Below, piece by piece: positions 41,932-49,621 of a DNA stretch of 64,000 nucleotides (the first letter of the stretch is position 1; every line of letters begins with the position of its first letter). The translations under genes and the position numbers were made by a program. Source of the stretch: Kitasatospora sp. NBC_00315 (GTDB lineage: Bacteria > Actinomycetota > Actinomycetes > Streptomycetales > Streptomycetaceae); assembly GCF_041435095.1 (NCBI RefSeq), contig NZ_CP108025.1:1674001-1738000 (forward strand), written 5' to 3'. The notes under the pieces were generated by a model. The model saw only the letters and a program-made list of their open reading frames with translations. It did not search any database and was not told the DNA's origin.

Positions 41932-42116
41932 GGTGCTGCTTCGTCCTGAGAGGAGGAGGAGAGGGAGCGCCGCCGGGGTGGCTGCCGGGGTGTTCGCAGC
42001 GCGGACCTCGTCCGTTGCCCAGGGGGCCGCCACGGGATGGGTGGGCGGCCCCTCGGTCGAGGTCCGCCGTCGGGGGCGGAACGTCGATCCTCCCATCCCG
42101 CCCTTCCGCACCGCCG

Positions 42117-42152
42117 CCCCGGGGCGGCCCCGCCGCTCCGGCCGCCCCGGGG
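42117..42152. terminator. 13-bp stem hairpin after the RNA ligase gene
   Basis: CCCCGGGGCGGCC (42117-42129) pairs with GGCCGCCCCGGGG (42140-42152) around a 10-nt loop, starting 5 bp beyond the ligase stop codon on the minus strand. Confidence 0.65.
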
Positions 42153-42156
42153 GCCC

Positions 42157-43224
42157 TCACTCGTACTCGGTGCCGCCCTTGCGGGTCAGGTACGCGCCGC
42201 TGACCGCCTTGACGATCGCCCGGCCGCCCAGCAGCGGGCTCCACCGCTCGGCAACCGGGCGGACCACCACCCCCTCGCGCAGGTGCAGATCCCGGCCCGA
42301 GACCGTCTCCCGGCCCTCGGCCAGCTCCAGGACGAGGGCCGGGTCGTAGGGCCCGCGCCACAGCTCCGGCACCACCGGCAGTTCCCCGGCCAGCGCCGTG
42401 GCCGCGTCCAGCCAGCGCAGCTGCCCGTCCAGGACGGCCGAGACGTCGAAGGCCGCGTAGCCGGGCAGCTCGCCGCGGCCCGACTCCCCGTAGGTGAGGT
42501 CCTGCACGCCCGTGCCGAACACCTCCCCGAAGATGCCCACCCGTTCTGCGCCGAGCCGCCGCGCCAGCCGGGCGGCGACCTCGGGGATGCCGTGCGCGCG
42601 CACCGCCCGCCAGTAGAGGTTGCGGGCGTCCTCCTTGAGGGCCAGGCCCTGGGCGCCGATGCCCTTGGACGAGACCTGCACCTCGCCGGTGGCGGCGTGG
42701 TAGGTGACCAGGCAGCAGCTGCCGTGCAGCTTCTCGGTCAGCACCACCGGCTCACCGGGCTCGAAGACGTCCGGGAACCGCTTGAGGTTCTCGATGTCGA
42801 CCCAGGGCAGCAGATCGGGTGCGCGCTCGACCTCACCGCTCATCGAGGTCGGAATCGGCGGCGACCACTTGATCACACCCAGCGCCGCCGCGAAGTCCGC
42901 GCCCTGCTCGGCGGCGGCCGCCAGGTCCACCCCGGCCACCGCGCGCGGACGGCAGACCACGCCCTGCGACAGCTCACCGCGCAGCCGCACCGCCCGTACC
43001 CGGTTCGCGGCGGCGCCGGCCAGGCGGCCGGTCAGGCCCAGCTCCTCGATCAGCTCCGGGGGGAGGACCGACTGCTTTGGGATGTAGAGCGCGAGATCGC
43101 CCGTCCGGTAGGCGCCCTTGGCGACGACGGCGCGGTAGAGGCCGACCTGGGCCAGCTCCAGGGCGTCGGCGTTCGGGTGCGCCAGGATGGTGAGCCGCTC
43201 GGCGGTCACCCGCAGCGTGGACAT
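42157..43224 (-). CDS. ATP-dependent RNA ligase (Rnl5/DraRnl-like)
   Basis: A 355-aa nucleotidyltransferase that seals 3'-OH/5'-phosphate ends via ligase-AMP. The adenylated lysine is in the motif I core TEKLHGS. Motif III-like GIFGEVFG, motif IV LREGVVVRP and motif V RAIVKAVSG follow. The N-terminal ~110 residues form an OB-like module (ILAHPNADALELAQVGLY...LYIPKQSVLPPEL) characteristic of the Deinococcus DraRnl (Rnl5) type, which prefers nicks with RNA on the 3'-OH side. The ATG at 43224 has GGAGG 9 nt upstream. It stands alone, so a role in RNA or ribonucleotide-containing DNA repair is only inferred. Confidence 0.88.
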   Translation of the reverse strand: MSTLRVTAERLTILAHPNADALELAQVGLYRAVVAKGAYRTGDLALYIPKQSVLPPELIEELGLTGRLAGAAANRVRAVRLRGELSQGVVCRPRAVAGVDLAAAAEQGADFAAALGVIKWSPPIPTSMSGEVERAPDLLPWVDIENLKRFPDVFEPGEPVVLTEKLHGSCCLVTYHAATGEVQVSSKGIGAQGLALKEDARNLYWRAVRAHGIPEVAARLARRLGAERVGIFGEVFGTGVQDLTYGESGRGELPGYAAFDVSAVLDGQLRWLDAATALAGELPVVPELWRGPYDPALVLELAEGRETVSGRDLHLREGVVVRPVAERWSPLLGGRAIVKAVSGAYLTRKGGTEYE

Positions 43225-43549
43225 GGTGATGGGCCTCCCCGTCGGGTCCCCGGTGATCGGGACGCGACCACTCTGGCGGGGCCCGGCCGGGCCCGCCAGG
43301 GGTTTTCGGCGGGCCACCGGGATCCGGTTTGAGGCTTCCCACAGCCGGGCAGCTACCCCTGCGGTCGATCGCCTGTGCGATGGGACAGGGGACCGGGGCC
43401 TCGCATCTGCGGCATTATGATCGCCATAAGGACCGCACCTGCGGCTCCGACCGGGGGTCCGCCCCCTCCTTCGCAGCGTCGCGACGGACCGGTCCACCAG
43501 GCAGTACGCAGCCCGCGCCCCTCCCGGCGCGCCAGGAGGGAAACACCTC
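43225..43549. promoter_or_regulatory. divergent region with TTATG-N5-CATAA dyad before modA
   Basis: The gap between the ligase and modA contains TTATGATCGCCATAA at 43415-43429, a perfect 5-bp inverted repeat with a 5-nt spacer, 120 bp upstream of modA. It could be a molybdate-responsive (ModE-like) operator overlapping the promoter. No gene is seen elsewhere in the gap. Confidence 0.45.
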
Positions 43550-44371
43550 ATGACCAGCAGCACCCGCAGACTCGCCGTCGTTGCCGCGGCGGCCCTCGCT
43601 CTCAGCCTCGGGGCCACCGCCTGCGGCAGCGACGGCGGCAAGGCCACCGCCTCGACCTCCTCCGCGGCCTCCGCGTCGGCGACCACGCCGAAGCTCTCCG
43701 GCGAGGTGAACGTCTTCGCGGCCGCCTCCCTCACCGGTAGCTTCACCGAGCTCGGCAAGAAGTTCGAGGCCGCCTACCCGGGTGTCAAGGTCAAGTTCAA
43801 CTTCGGCGGCAGCTCCGCACTGGCCCAGAGCATCAACTCCGGCGCCCCGGCGGACGTGTTCGCCGCCGCCAGCCCCGCCACCATGAAGACCGTCAGCGAC
43901 GCGGGCGGCGTGGAGGGCACGGCCAAGAACTTCGTCAGCAACACGCTGATCATCGCGGTTCCCAAGGGCAACCCCAAGAACGTCACCTCGCTCAAGGACC
44001 TCACCGCCCCCGGCGCCAAGGTCGCGCTCTGCGCGAAGGAGGTGCCCTGCGGCGCCGCCGCCCTGACCGCCCTCAAGGCGGCCGGCGTGGACCTCACCCC
44101 GGTCACCCTGGAGCAGGACGTCAAGGGCGCGCTCACCAAGGTCGAGCTCGGCGAGGTCGACGCCTCGCTCGTGTACCGGACCGATGTGAAGGCCGATGCC
44201 GCCAAGATCGACGGTGTGGAGTTCCCCGAGGCCGCCAAGGCCGTGAACGAGTACCCGATCGCCGCACTCGCCAAGGCGCCGAACAAGGACGGCGCCGCCG
44301 CCTTCGTCGCGTACATCCAGTCGGCCGACGCCCAGCAGGTGCTCACCGCGGCGGGCTTCCAGGCACCGTGA
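43550..44371 (+). CDS. modA: molybdate ABC transporter substrate-binding lipoprotein ModA
   Basis: A 273-aa periplasmic-type binding protein anchored to the membrane. A signal peptide ends in the lipobox GATAC with Cys25. The mature part follows the ModA pattern: VNVFAAASLTGSFTELG, NFGGSSALAQSINSGAPADVFAAAS, VALCAKEVPCGAAA, and EVDASLVYRTD. It captures molybdate or tungstate. The ATG at 43550 has AGGAGG 10 nt upstream. It is the first gene of modABC; modB starts inside its stop codon. Confidence 0.95.
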   Translation: MTSSTRRLAVVAAAALALSLGATACGSDGGKATASTSSAASASATTPKLSGEVNVFAAASLTGSFTELGKKFEAAYPGVKVKFNFGGSSALAQSINSGAPADVFAAASPATMKTVSDAGGVEGTAKNFVSNTLIIAVPKGNPKNVTSLKDLTAPGAKVALCAKEVPCGAAALTALKAAGVDLTPVTLEQDVKGALTKVELGEVDASLVYRTDVKADAAKIDGVEFPEAAKAVNEYPIAALAKAPNKDGAAAFVAYIQSADAQQVLTAAGFQAP

Positions 44372-45225
44372 GCGAGCGCACCGCCTCGCCCGCGGATTCC
44401 GCCGGCGCGGACGGCCCCTCCCCGGGCCGCCCGCGCCGGCGGCGCGCCCGGCGGATCCCCGTCGCCCTGCTGCTGCCGGCCCTGCTCGGGCTGGCCTTCC
44501 TGGTCATGCCGCTGGTCGGACTGCTGGTCAGGGCGCCCTGGAGCGATCTGCCGGCCCAGCTCGCCAGCGACGAGGTCTGGGAGGCGCTGCGCCTGTCGCT
44601 GTTCAGCGCGACGGCCGCCACCGGGCTCTCCCTGGTGCTCGGGGTGCCGCTGGCCTGGCTGCTGGCCCGCACCGACTTCCCCGGCCGCCGGCTGATCCGC
44701 GCGCTGGTCACTCTGCCCCTGGTGCTGCCCCCGGTGGTCGGCGGCGTCGCGCTGCTGCTGGTCCTCGGACGCCGGGGCATCGTCGGGCGCTGGCTGGACT
44801 CGGCGTTCGGCATCACCCTGCCGTTCCACACCTCGGGCGTGGTCGTCGCCGAGGCCTTCGTCGCGATGCCGTTCCTGGTGATCAGCGTGGAGGGCGCACT
44901 GCGGGCCGCCGATCCCCGCTACGAGGAGGCCGCCGCCACCCTGGGCGCCTCCCGGCTGACCGCTTTCCGCCGGGTGACCCTGCCGCTGATCGCGCCGGGC
45001 ATCGGCGCGGGCGCCGTGCTGGCCTGGGCCCGGGCACTCGGCGAGTTCGGCGCGACGATCACCTTCGCGGGCAACTTCCCCGGCACGACCCAGACCATGC
45101 CGCTCGCCGTGTACCTGGCCATGGAGACCGACCCCCAGGCCGCGATCGCGCTGAGCCTGGTACTGCTGCTGGTCTCGGTCGCGGTCCTGGTCGGGCTGCG
45201 CGACCGGTGGATGTCGGCCCCGTGA
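44368..45225 (+). CDS. modB: molybdate ABC transporter permease ModB
   Basis: A 285-aa permease with about six hydrophobic helices (LLLPALLGLAFLVMPLVGLLV; LVTLPLVLPPVVGGVALLL) and the ATPase-docking EAA loop EAAATLGASRLTAFRRVTLP. The GTG at 44368 overlaps the modA stop (GTGA), so translation is coupled. The N-terminal ~30 residues are a hydrophilic Arg-rich tail. The downstream gap to modC holds a 17-bp hairpin. Confidence 0.94.
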   Translation: MSERTASPADSAGADGPSPGRPRRRRARRIPVALLLPALLGLAFLVMPLVGLLVRAPWSDLPAQLASDEVWEALRLSLFSATAATGLSLVLGVPLAWLLARTDFPGRRLIRALVTLPLVLPPVVGGVALLLVLGRRGIVGRWLDSAFGITLPFHTSGVVVAEAFVAMPFLVISVEGALRAADPRYEEAAATLGASRLTAFRRVTLPLIAPGIGAGAVLAWARALGEFGATITFAGNFPGTTQTMPLAVYLAMETDPQAAIALSLVLLLVSVAVLVGLRDRWMSAP

Positions 45226-45240
45226 CCGCCCACCGCCCGG

Positions 45241-45283
45241 CTCCGGGGGAGCAGCCGCACAGGGGACGGCTGCTCCCCCGGAG
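45241..45283 (+). terminator. 17-bp perfect hairpin between modB and modC
   Basis: CTCCGGGGGAGCAGCCG (45241-45257) and CGGCTGCTCCCCCGGAG (45267-45283) form a perfect stem with a 9-nt loop. It lies inside an apparent operon, so it may be an intercistronic attenuator or processing site that reduces modC expression, rather than a full terminator. Confidence 0.7.
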
Positions 45284-45328
45284 ACCGGCCCGCCTCCTTC
45301 GCCCGCGCTACCCCGGGACCGCCTCGCC

Positions 45329-46402
45329 ATGACGACCGCCGACCGCCCCGCCGCACTCGACGCCCACCTGCTGGTCGAGCGCGCCGCCTTCCGGCTCGAC
45401 CTCACGCTCACCGCCGCGCCCGGCGAGGTGATCGCCCTGCTCGGCCCGAACGGCGCCGGCAAGTCCACCGCCCTGCGGGCGCTGGCCGGCCTGCTCCCGC
45501 TGACCGGCGGGCACCTGCGACTGGACGGCCGAACGCTGGAGGACCCGGCCGAGCGTCTGCACACCGCCGCCGAGGAGCGCCCGGTCGGCGTGGTCTTCCA
45601 GGACTATCTGCTGTTCCCGCACCTCAGCGCCCTCGACAACGTCGCCTTCGGCCCGCGCTGCCAGGGCCGCTCCAAGAAGGAGGCCCGGGCCGAGGCCGCC
45701 GGCTGGCTGGAGCGGATGGGCCTGGCCGACCACACCGCCGTGAAGCCCGGCAGCCTCTCCGGCGGCCAGGCCCAGCGTGTCGCCCTGGCCCGCGCCCTCG
45801 CCGTCCGCCCGCGCCTGCTGCTGCTGGACGAGCCGCTGGCCGCCCTGGACGCCCGCACCCGGCTCGACGTACGCTCCCAGCTGCGGCGCCATCTGGCCGA
45901 GTTCGAGGCGGTCGCGGTACTGGTGACGCACGATCCGCTGGACGCGATGGTGCTGGCCGACCGCCTGGTGGTGATCGAGGACGGCCGACAGGTGCAGACC
46001 GGCACCCCGGGCGAGATCTCCCGCCGCCCCCGGACCGACTACATCGCCCGGCTGGTCGGCCTCAACCTCTACCAGGGCGCCGCCGACGGCCATCTCGTCA
46101 GCCTGGCACAGGGCCCCGTGGTCACCACCGCCGAGGCGCTCACCGGCCCCGCCTTCGTCGCCTTCCCGCCGTCCGCCGTCACCCTGCACCGCAGTCGGCC
46201 CGAGTCCAGCGCCCGCAACGTCTGGCGGCTGGAGGTCGCCGGCCTGGACCTGCACGGCGACCAGGTCCGCGCCGACCTCACCGGCGAACTTCCGCTGGCC
46301 GCCGACCTCACCCCGGCCGCCGCCGCCGAACTCGACCTCGCCCCCGGCACCGTCGTCTGGGCCTCCGTCAAGGCGGCGCAGACCCACACCTACCCGGCCT
46401 GA
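45329..46402 (+). CDS. modC: molybdate ABC transporter ATP-binding protein ModC
   Basis: A 357-aa ATPase. Walker A is GPNGAGKS (residues 39-46), signature LSGGQAQRVALARAL, Walker B LLLLDEPLAALD, H-loop LVTHD. The C-terminal ~120 residues are a TOBE/Mop-type molybdate-binding domain (FPPSAVTLHRSRPESSARNVW, GTVVWASVKAAQTHTYP). The ATG at 45329 lies 103 bp after modB, with no strong Shine-Dalgarno, behind the hairpin. It energises ModAB molybdate import. Confidence 0.94.
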   Translation: MTTADRPAALDAHLLVERAAFRLDLTLTAAPGEVIALLGPNGAGKSTALRALAGLLPLTGGHLRLDGRTLEDPAERLHTAAEERPVGVVFQDYLLFPHLSALDNVAFGPRCQGRSKKEARAEAAGWLERMGLADHTAVKPGSLSGGQAQRVALARALAVRPRLLLLDEPLAALDARTRLDVRSQLRRHLAEFEAVAVLVTHDPLDAMVLADRLVVIEDGRQVQTGTPGEISRRPRTDYIARLVGLNLYQGAADGHLVSLAQGPVVTTAEALTGPAFVAFPPSAVTLHRSRPESSARNVWRLEVAGLDLHGDQVRADLTGELPLAADLTPAAAAELDLAPGTVVWASVKAAQTHTYPA

Positions 46403-46414
46403 GAGGTCGGCGGC

Positions 46415-46441
46415 GGCCCGGGCGGAGGTCCGGACCGGGCC
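46415..46441. terminator. weak hairpin after modC
   Basis: GGCCCGG (46415-46421) can pair with CCGGGCC (46435-46441) across a 13-nt loop between the convergent modC and the small gene at 46477. Confidence 0.35.
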
Positions 46442-46476
46442 CGAGGGGCGGCCCGGCGTCCGGCCGGAGGCGAGGC

Positions 46477-46773
46477 TCAGCGAGCCACCAGGCTGATCCG
46501 CAGTTCCCGTCCCACCCAGCGCGGCCGCGTCCCCGACCGGTCGAGCAGGTGCACCGTCAGTGTCCACTCCCCCGCCCGGTCGAGCCGCCGTTCCAGGTAC
46601 TCGGCCGCCCCGGCGCCGATCAGGCACCCCTCGGCGTACGCCCGCTGCTGCGGCCCCATCTCCACTCCCCGCAGCGCCCTCACCAACGCGGCGGCCGCTT
46701 CGGCCGGGCCCGGAAAACGAACCCGGCCCATCACCGCCTCGGCCTCGGCCACCACCGGCCACCCGCCGCTCAC
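46477..46773 (-). CDS. small hypothetical protein coupled to anti-sigma-like ATPase
   Basis: A 98-aa protein (MSGGWPVVAEAEAVMGRVRF..., ending WVGRELRISLVAR). The middle is helical and Ala-rich, and the end looks like a beta strand pair (WTLTVHLLDRSG...). No family recognised. Its GTG start overlaps the stop of the ATPase gene (GTGA), so the two are co-translated. Function unknown; by coupling it may bind or modulate the ATPase. Confidence 0.65.
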   Translation of the reverse strand: MSGGWPVVAEAEAVMGRVRFPGPAEAAAALVRALRGVEMGPQQRAYAEGCLIGAGAAEYLERRLDRAGEWTLTVHLLDRSGTRPRWVGRELRISLVAR

Positions 46774-47204
46774 GCCCCACCCCCGGCCGGCGGCACCACG
46801 GTGCACCAGACGATCTTGCCGGCCCCGCCAGCCCGGGGGCAGCACCCCCACCCTGCGGCCAGCGAGCGGACCAGCAGCAGCCCGCGCCCCGACTCCGCGT
46901 CCGGCCCTGCCGTGCGAGGCAGCGGCCGGACTCCGCTCGGGTCGTGGACCTCGATCCGCAGCGCCCCGTCCCGCAGCTGCACCCGCACCATGAGCAGCCG
47001 TCCCGGCACCGGGGCGTGCTCCACCGCGTTCGTCACCAGTTCGGAGATCAGCAGGAGCCCGGTGTCGACGTACGGCCCGCTCCCCGGCACCCCGGCCAGC
47101 AGACCGCTCAGCAACCGCCGGGCCCGGCCGGGGGCCTGCGGGCCGGACGAGAACCATCGTGTCTCCTCGGCGGTCGTGGAAACCCTCACGAGCATCTCCG
47201 GCAC
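46770..47204 (-). CDS. anti-sigma-factor-like ATP-binding protein (HATPase_c_2)
   Basis: A 144-aa RsbW/SpoIIAB-like protein with the GHKL ATP-binding pattern: LLISELVTNAVEHAP (N-box), IEVHDPSGVRPLP, and GRGLLLVRSLAAGWG (G-box). It also has the typical C-terminal GKIVWCTV strand. Such proteins bind sigma or anti-sigma partners, and in streptomycetes they accompany WhiJ-type regulators. The GTG at 47204 (MPEMLVRVSTTAEE) has GGGAG at 8-nt spacing; the frame is open upstream. It is divergent from the DUF5753 regulator, with which it should form a functional set. Confidence 0.9.
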   Translation of the reverse strand: MPEMLVRVSTTAEETRWFSSGPQAPGRARRLLSGLLAGVPGSGPYVDTGLLLISELVTNAVEHAPVPGRLLMVRVQLRDGALRIEVHDPSGVRPLPRTAGPDAESGRGLLLVRSLAAGWGCCPRAGGAGKIVWCTVVPPAGGGA

Positions 47205-47284
47205 GGTCGACTCTCCCTCGGTGAAGACGTGGAACGGAAAGCGCCGGATTCGGCGTCCGCCCTTCAAGAGTCGTCCGACGGAGC

Positions 47285-47290
47285 TACGCT
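47285..47290 (+). promoter_or_regulatory. -10 box TACGCT before the WhiJ-like gene
   Basis: TACGCT lies about 55 bp upstream of the ATG at 47346 in the divergent gap with the anti-sigma-like gene. The local sequence is lower in GC than both neighbours. Confidence 0.4.
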
Positions 47291-47345
47291 GACCAGGGGA
47301 AACGGTCCAACGCCTCACCAGGTCGGACAGATGGAGAGCCGAACA

Positions 47346-48161
47346 ATGCCTCCGGCACGTGAACTTGATCCTTCGTCATCGGTACTCGCCTTTTTCGGAT
47401 CGGAACTGCGCAGATTCCGATCGAGCGCGGGCATCACCCAGGAGCGACTGGGCGAGATCGTGAACTACACCGGCGCACTGGTCGGGCTGATCGAGACCGC
47501 CCGGCGCATCCCGTCACAGGATTTCGCCGAACGGTGCGACGCCGCACTCGGTACCGACGGTGCGCTCTCCCGGCTGTGGCCCCTGGTGAACCGGGGGGCC
47601 TTCCCATCGTGGTTCCGAGGTTTCGTGGACCTCGAAGCAGCCGCCACCGACATCAGGTCCTTCCAGGTCCAGGTGGTTCCCGGTCTGCTCCAGACCGAGG
47701 ACTACGCACGCGCGGTCATCACGGCCGGGCGCCTGAAGGACGTCGAGGAGAAGGTGACGGCCCGACTGGAGCGGCAGCGGATTCTCGCCGGACCCGACGC
47801 ACCGATGCTGTGGGTCATTCTCGAAGAGAACGTCCTCAGACGGCCCATCGGCGGACCGGCCGTGCTCCGCGACCAACTCGCCCGCCTGTTGGACGTCATG
47901 GGCGCCCCGCACGTGGTCGTCCAGATCCTTCCGGACAGCTCGGGCGCGCACGCCAGCCTGGACGGCCCGATGGCGCTGCTCTCGTTCGCCGAAGGTCCCG
48001 ATGTGGCCTATGTCGAAGGGCACGCGACCGGTCAGCTGATCACCGAGTCGCACGAGGTCAACCGCTGTAATCTGATCTTCGATCTGCTAAGGGCCGACGC
48101 CCTGTCACCAGGAGCCTCGGCAGCACTGATCGCCACCGTCATGGAAGGATCGAGCACATGA
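47346..48161 (+). CDS. WhiJ-like HTH/DUF5753 transcriptional regulator
   Basis: A 271-aa XRE-type regulator. The N-terminal HTH (FFGSELRRFRSSAGITQERLGEIV, then GALVGLIETARRIPS) is followed by a DUF5753 domain (VVPGLLQTEDYARAVI, RLERQRIL, VVVQILP, LTESHEV-like QLITESHEVNR). The ATG at 47346 has GGAG 9 nt upstream; an ATG 15 nt earlier is possible. It overlaps the DUF397 gene by ATGA. With that gene and the divergent anti-sigma-like ATPase it forms the triad seen around whiJ/bldB-type developmental loci. Confidence 0.92.
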   Translation: MPPARELDPSSSVLAFFGSELRRFRSSAGITQERLGEIVNYTGALVGLIETARRIPSQDFAERCDAALGTDGALSRLWPLVNRGAFPSWFRGFVDLEAAATDIRSFQVQVVPGLLQTEDYARAVITAGRLKDVEEKVTARLERQRILAGPDAPMLWVILEENVLRRPIGGPAVLRDQLARLLDVMGAPHVVVQILPDSSGAHASLDGPMALLSFAEGPDVAYVEGHATGQLITESHEVNRCNLIFDLLRADALSPGASAALIATVMEGSST

Positions 48162-48373
48162 ACATCACCCTTGACCTCTCCGCCGCGCGCTGGCGTAAGT
48201 CCACCCGGAGCGGCAGCCAGGGCGGCGACTGCGTCGAGGTCGCCGACGGCGTCCCCGGTGTGATCCCCGTCCGGGACTCCAAGAACCCCGCCGGGCCGGC
48301 CCTCCTCTTCCCCGCCGACACCTGGCAGACCTTCGTCACGGGTGTCCGCACCGGTGCTCTGACCTCGGCCTGA
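48158..48373 (+). CDS. DUF397 protein
   Basis: A 71-aa DUF397 protein with the family pattern WRKSTRSGSQGGDCVEVAD, then IPVRDSKNPAGPALLFPADTWQTFV. These small proteins partner the adjacent DUF5753 regulators, possibly as an antitoxin-like or modulating subunit. Start codon overlaps the regulator's stop (ATGA). It is followed by a 14-bp-stem terminator. Confidence 0.93.
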   Translation: MNITLDLSAARWRKSTRSGSQGGDCVEVADGVPGVIPVRDSKNPAGPALLFPADTWQTFVTGVRTGALTSA

Positions 48374-48379
48374 CCCGGC

Positions 48380-48413
48380 CCGGCCGGGCGAGGGGTTCTC
48401 CTCGCCCGGCCGG
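48380..48413. terminator. 14-bp perfect stem terminator
   Basis: CCGGCCGGGCGAGG (48380-48393) pairs with CCTCGCCCGGCCGG (48400-48413) around a 6-nt loop GGTTCT, between the convergent DUF397 gene and the hypothetical gene at 48425. Confidence 0.8.
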
Positions 48414-48424
48414 ACCGGAGCGGA

Positions 48425-48718
48425 CTACCGAACGTCGAAACGAGCGCGGGCGCCCAGCGCCTCGGCGACCAGGTCCGCGCGCACCGGGTCCGTCAGGTCG
48501 AGCCGCTCGGCCAGCCCGAGGGCCTCCTCGATCAGCACCAGCGCCTCGGGCCGGGCCAGGCCCTTGGCGCGTTCCAGCAGTGCCCTGGAGAGCAGCGGCA
48601 GGTACACCGCCGGATTGACCGGGACGAGCAGCCGGTACGCCTGGAGCGCCTTCGTCCGGTCGAGTTCGCCGGAGCCGAGCAGGAACACCCTCGCCCGCAG
48701 CACCGCGTCGTGATTCAC
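48425..48718 (-). CDS. small helical hypothetical protein
   Basis: A 97-aa predicted protein starting at GTG 48718 (MNHDAVLRARVFLLGSGELDR) after AAGGGGG at 4-nt spacing. The body is a run of Leu/Ala-rich amphipathic helices (ALQAYRLLVPVNPAVYLPLLSRALLERAKG, LIEEALGLAERLDLTD) resembling TPR-type helical hairpins, but no family is assigned. It is opposite the WhiJ-type triad across a shared terminator. Whether it belongs functionally to either neighbour is unknown. Confidence 0.7.
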   Translation of the reverse strand: MNHDAVLRARVFLLGSGELDRTKALQAYRLLVPVNPAVYLPLLSRALLERAKGLARPEALVLIEEALGLAERLDLTDPVRADLVAEALGARARFDVR

Positions 48719-48967
48719 AAAGCCCCCTTGTCCCTCCACCTCTGCTCCCGTCTGCCGGTCGGCAGGGCAGCACGACGACCGCGCCGGAGCCCTCACCAGG
48801 AGGGCCGGCACGTCGAACGAGGTGGATGGGTCGAGTGTGCGGCCTGCTCGGGCACCCGGACAAGATCGAAATACCGTGCCCTGCGTCCTACCGGCGGCGC
48901 CTCGTACCGGGGCATGATGGGGTCGACACCCTGCCGACGGGCGCCGTGGGGCAGCGAGGACGAGCGG

Positions 48968-49621
48968 TCAGCCCTCGTCCGGCGCGACGAAGCCCGACTC
49001 GTACGCGGCGATCACCGCCTGGGTGCGGTCGCGCGCGCCGAGTTTCGCCAACACGCTGCTGACGTGGGTCTTGACGGTCTGCAGGCCGAGGAAGAGCTGC
49101 CCGGCGATCTCACCGTTGGAGAGCCCCCGGGCGACCAGCCGCAGCACCTCGGCCTCCCGTTCGGTCAGGCCCGCGCGGTTCATCGCCTCGCGGGCCGGGC
49201 GGTTGCCGTGGCCTGCGGCCAGGCGGCGGATCGCGGCGGGGAAGAGCAGCGACTCCCCCGCCGCCACCAGCCGTACCGCGTGGGCGATCTCGGCCGGGCG
49301 GGAGCGCTTGAGCAGGAACCCGTCGGCGCCCGCCCGCAGGGCCCGGTAGACGTAGTCGTCGTTCTCGAAGGTGGTCACGACGAGGATCTTGGGCGGCTGC
49401 TCGCAGCCCTCGATCAGCAGCCGGGTGGCGGTCAGGCCGTCCACCTCGGGCATCCGGACGTCCATCAGCACCACGTCGGGCCGCAGCGTCCGGGCCAGGC
49501 CGAGGACCTGGGAGCCGTCGGCGGCCTCGCCGACGACCCGGAGATCGCCCTGGGCCTCCAGGACGGCGCGCAGGCCGGCCCGGACGAGCTCCTCGTCGTC
49601 GACCAGCAGGATCTTGATCAT
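48968..49621 (-). CDS. NarL/LuxR-family response regulator
   Basis: A 217-aa regulator: receiver [16 protein letters not shown] with phospho-Asp in [13 protein letters not shown] and Lys in ADGFLLKRS. The LuxR HTH is [23 protein letters not shown], then [14 protein letters not shown]. The ATG at 49621 shares one base with the kinase stop (TGATG). With the upstream kinase it probably controls the divergent ABC-2 transporter. Confidence 0.93.
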   Translation of the reverse strand: MIKILLVDDEELVRAGLRAVLEAQGDLRVVGEAADGSQVLGLARTLRPDVVLMDVRMPEVDGLTATRLLIEGCEQPPKILVVTTFENDDYVYRALRAGADGFLLKRSRPAEIAHAVRLVAAGESLLFPAAIRRLAAGHGNRPAREAMNRAGLTEREAEVLRLVARGLSNGEIAGQLFLGLQTVKTHVSSVLAKLGARDRTQAVIAAYESGFVAPDEG

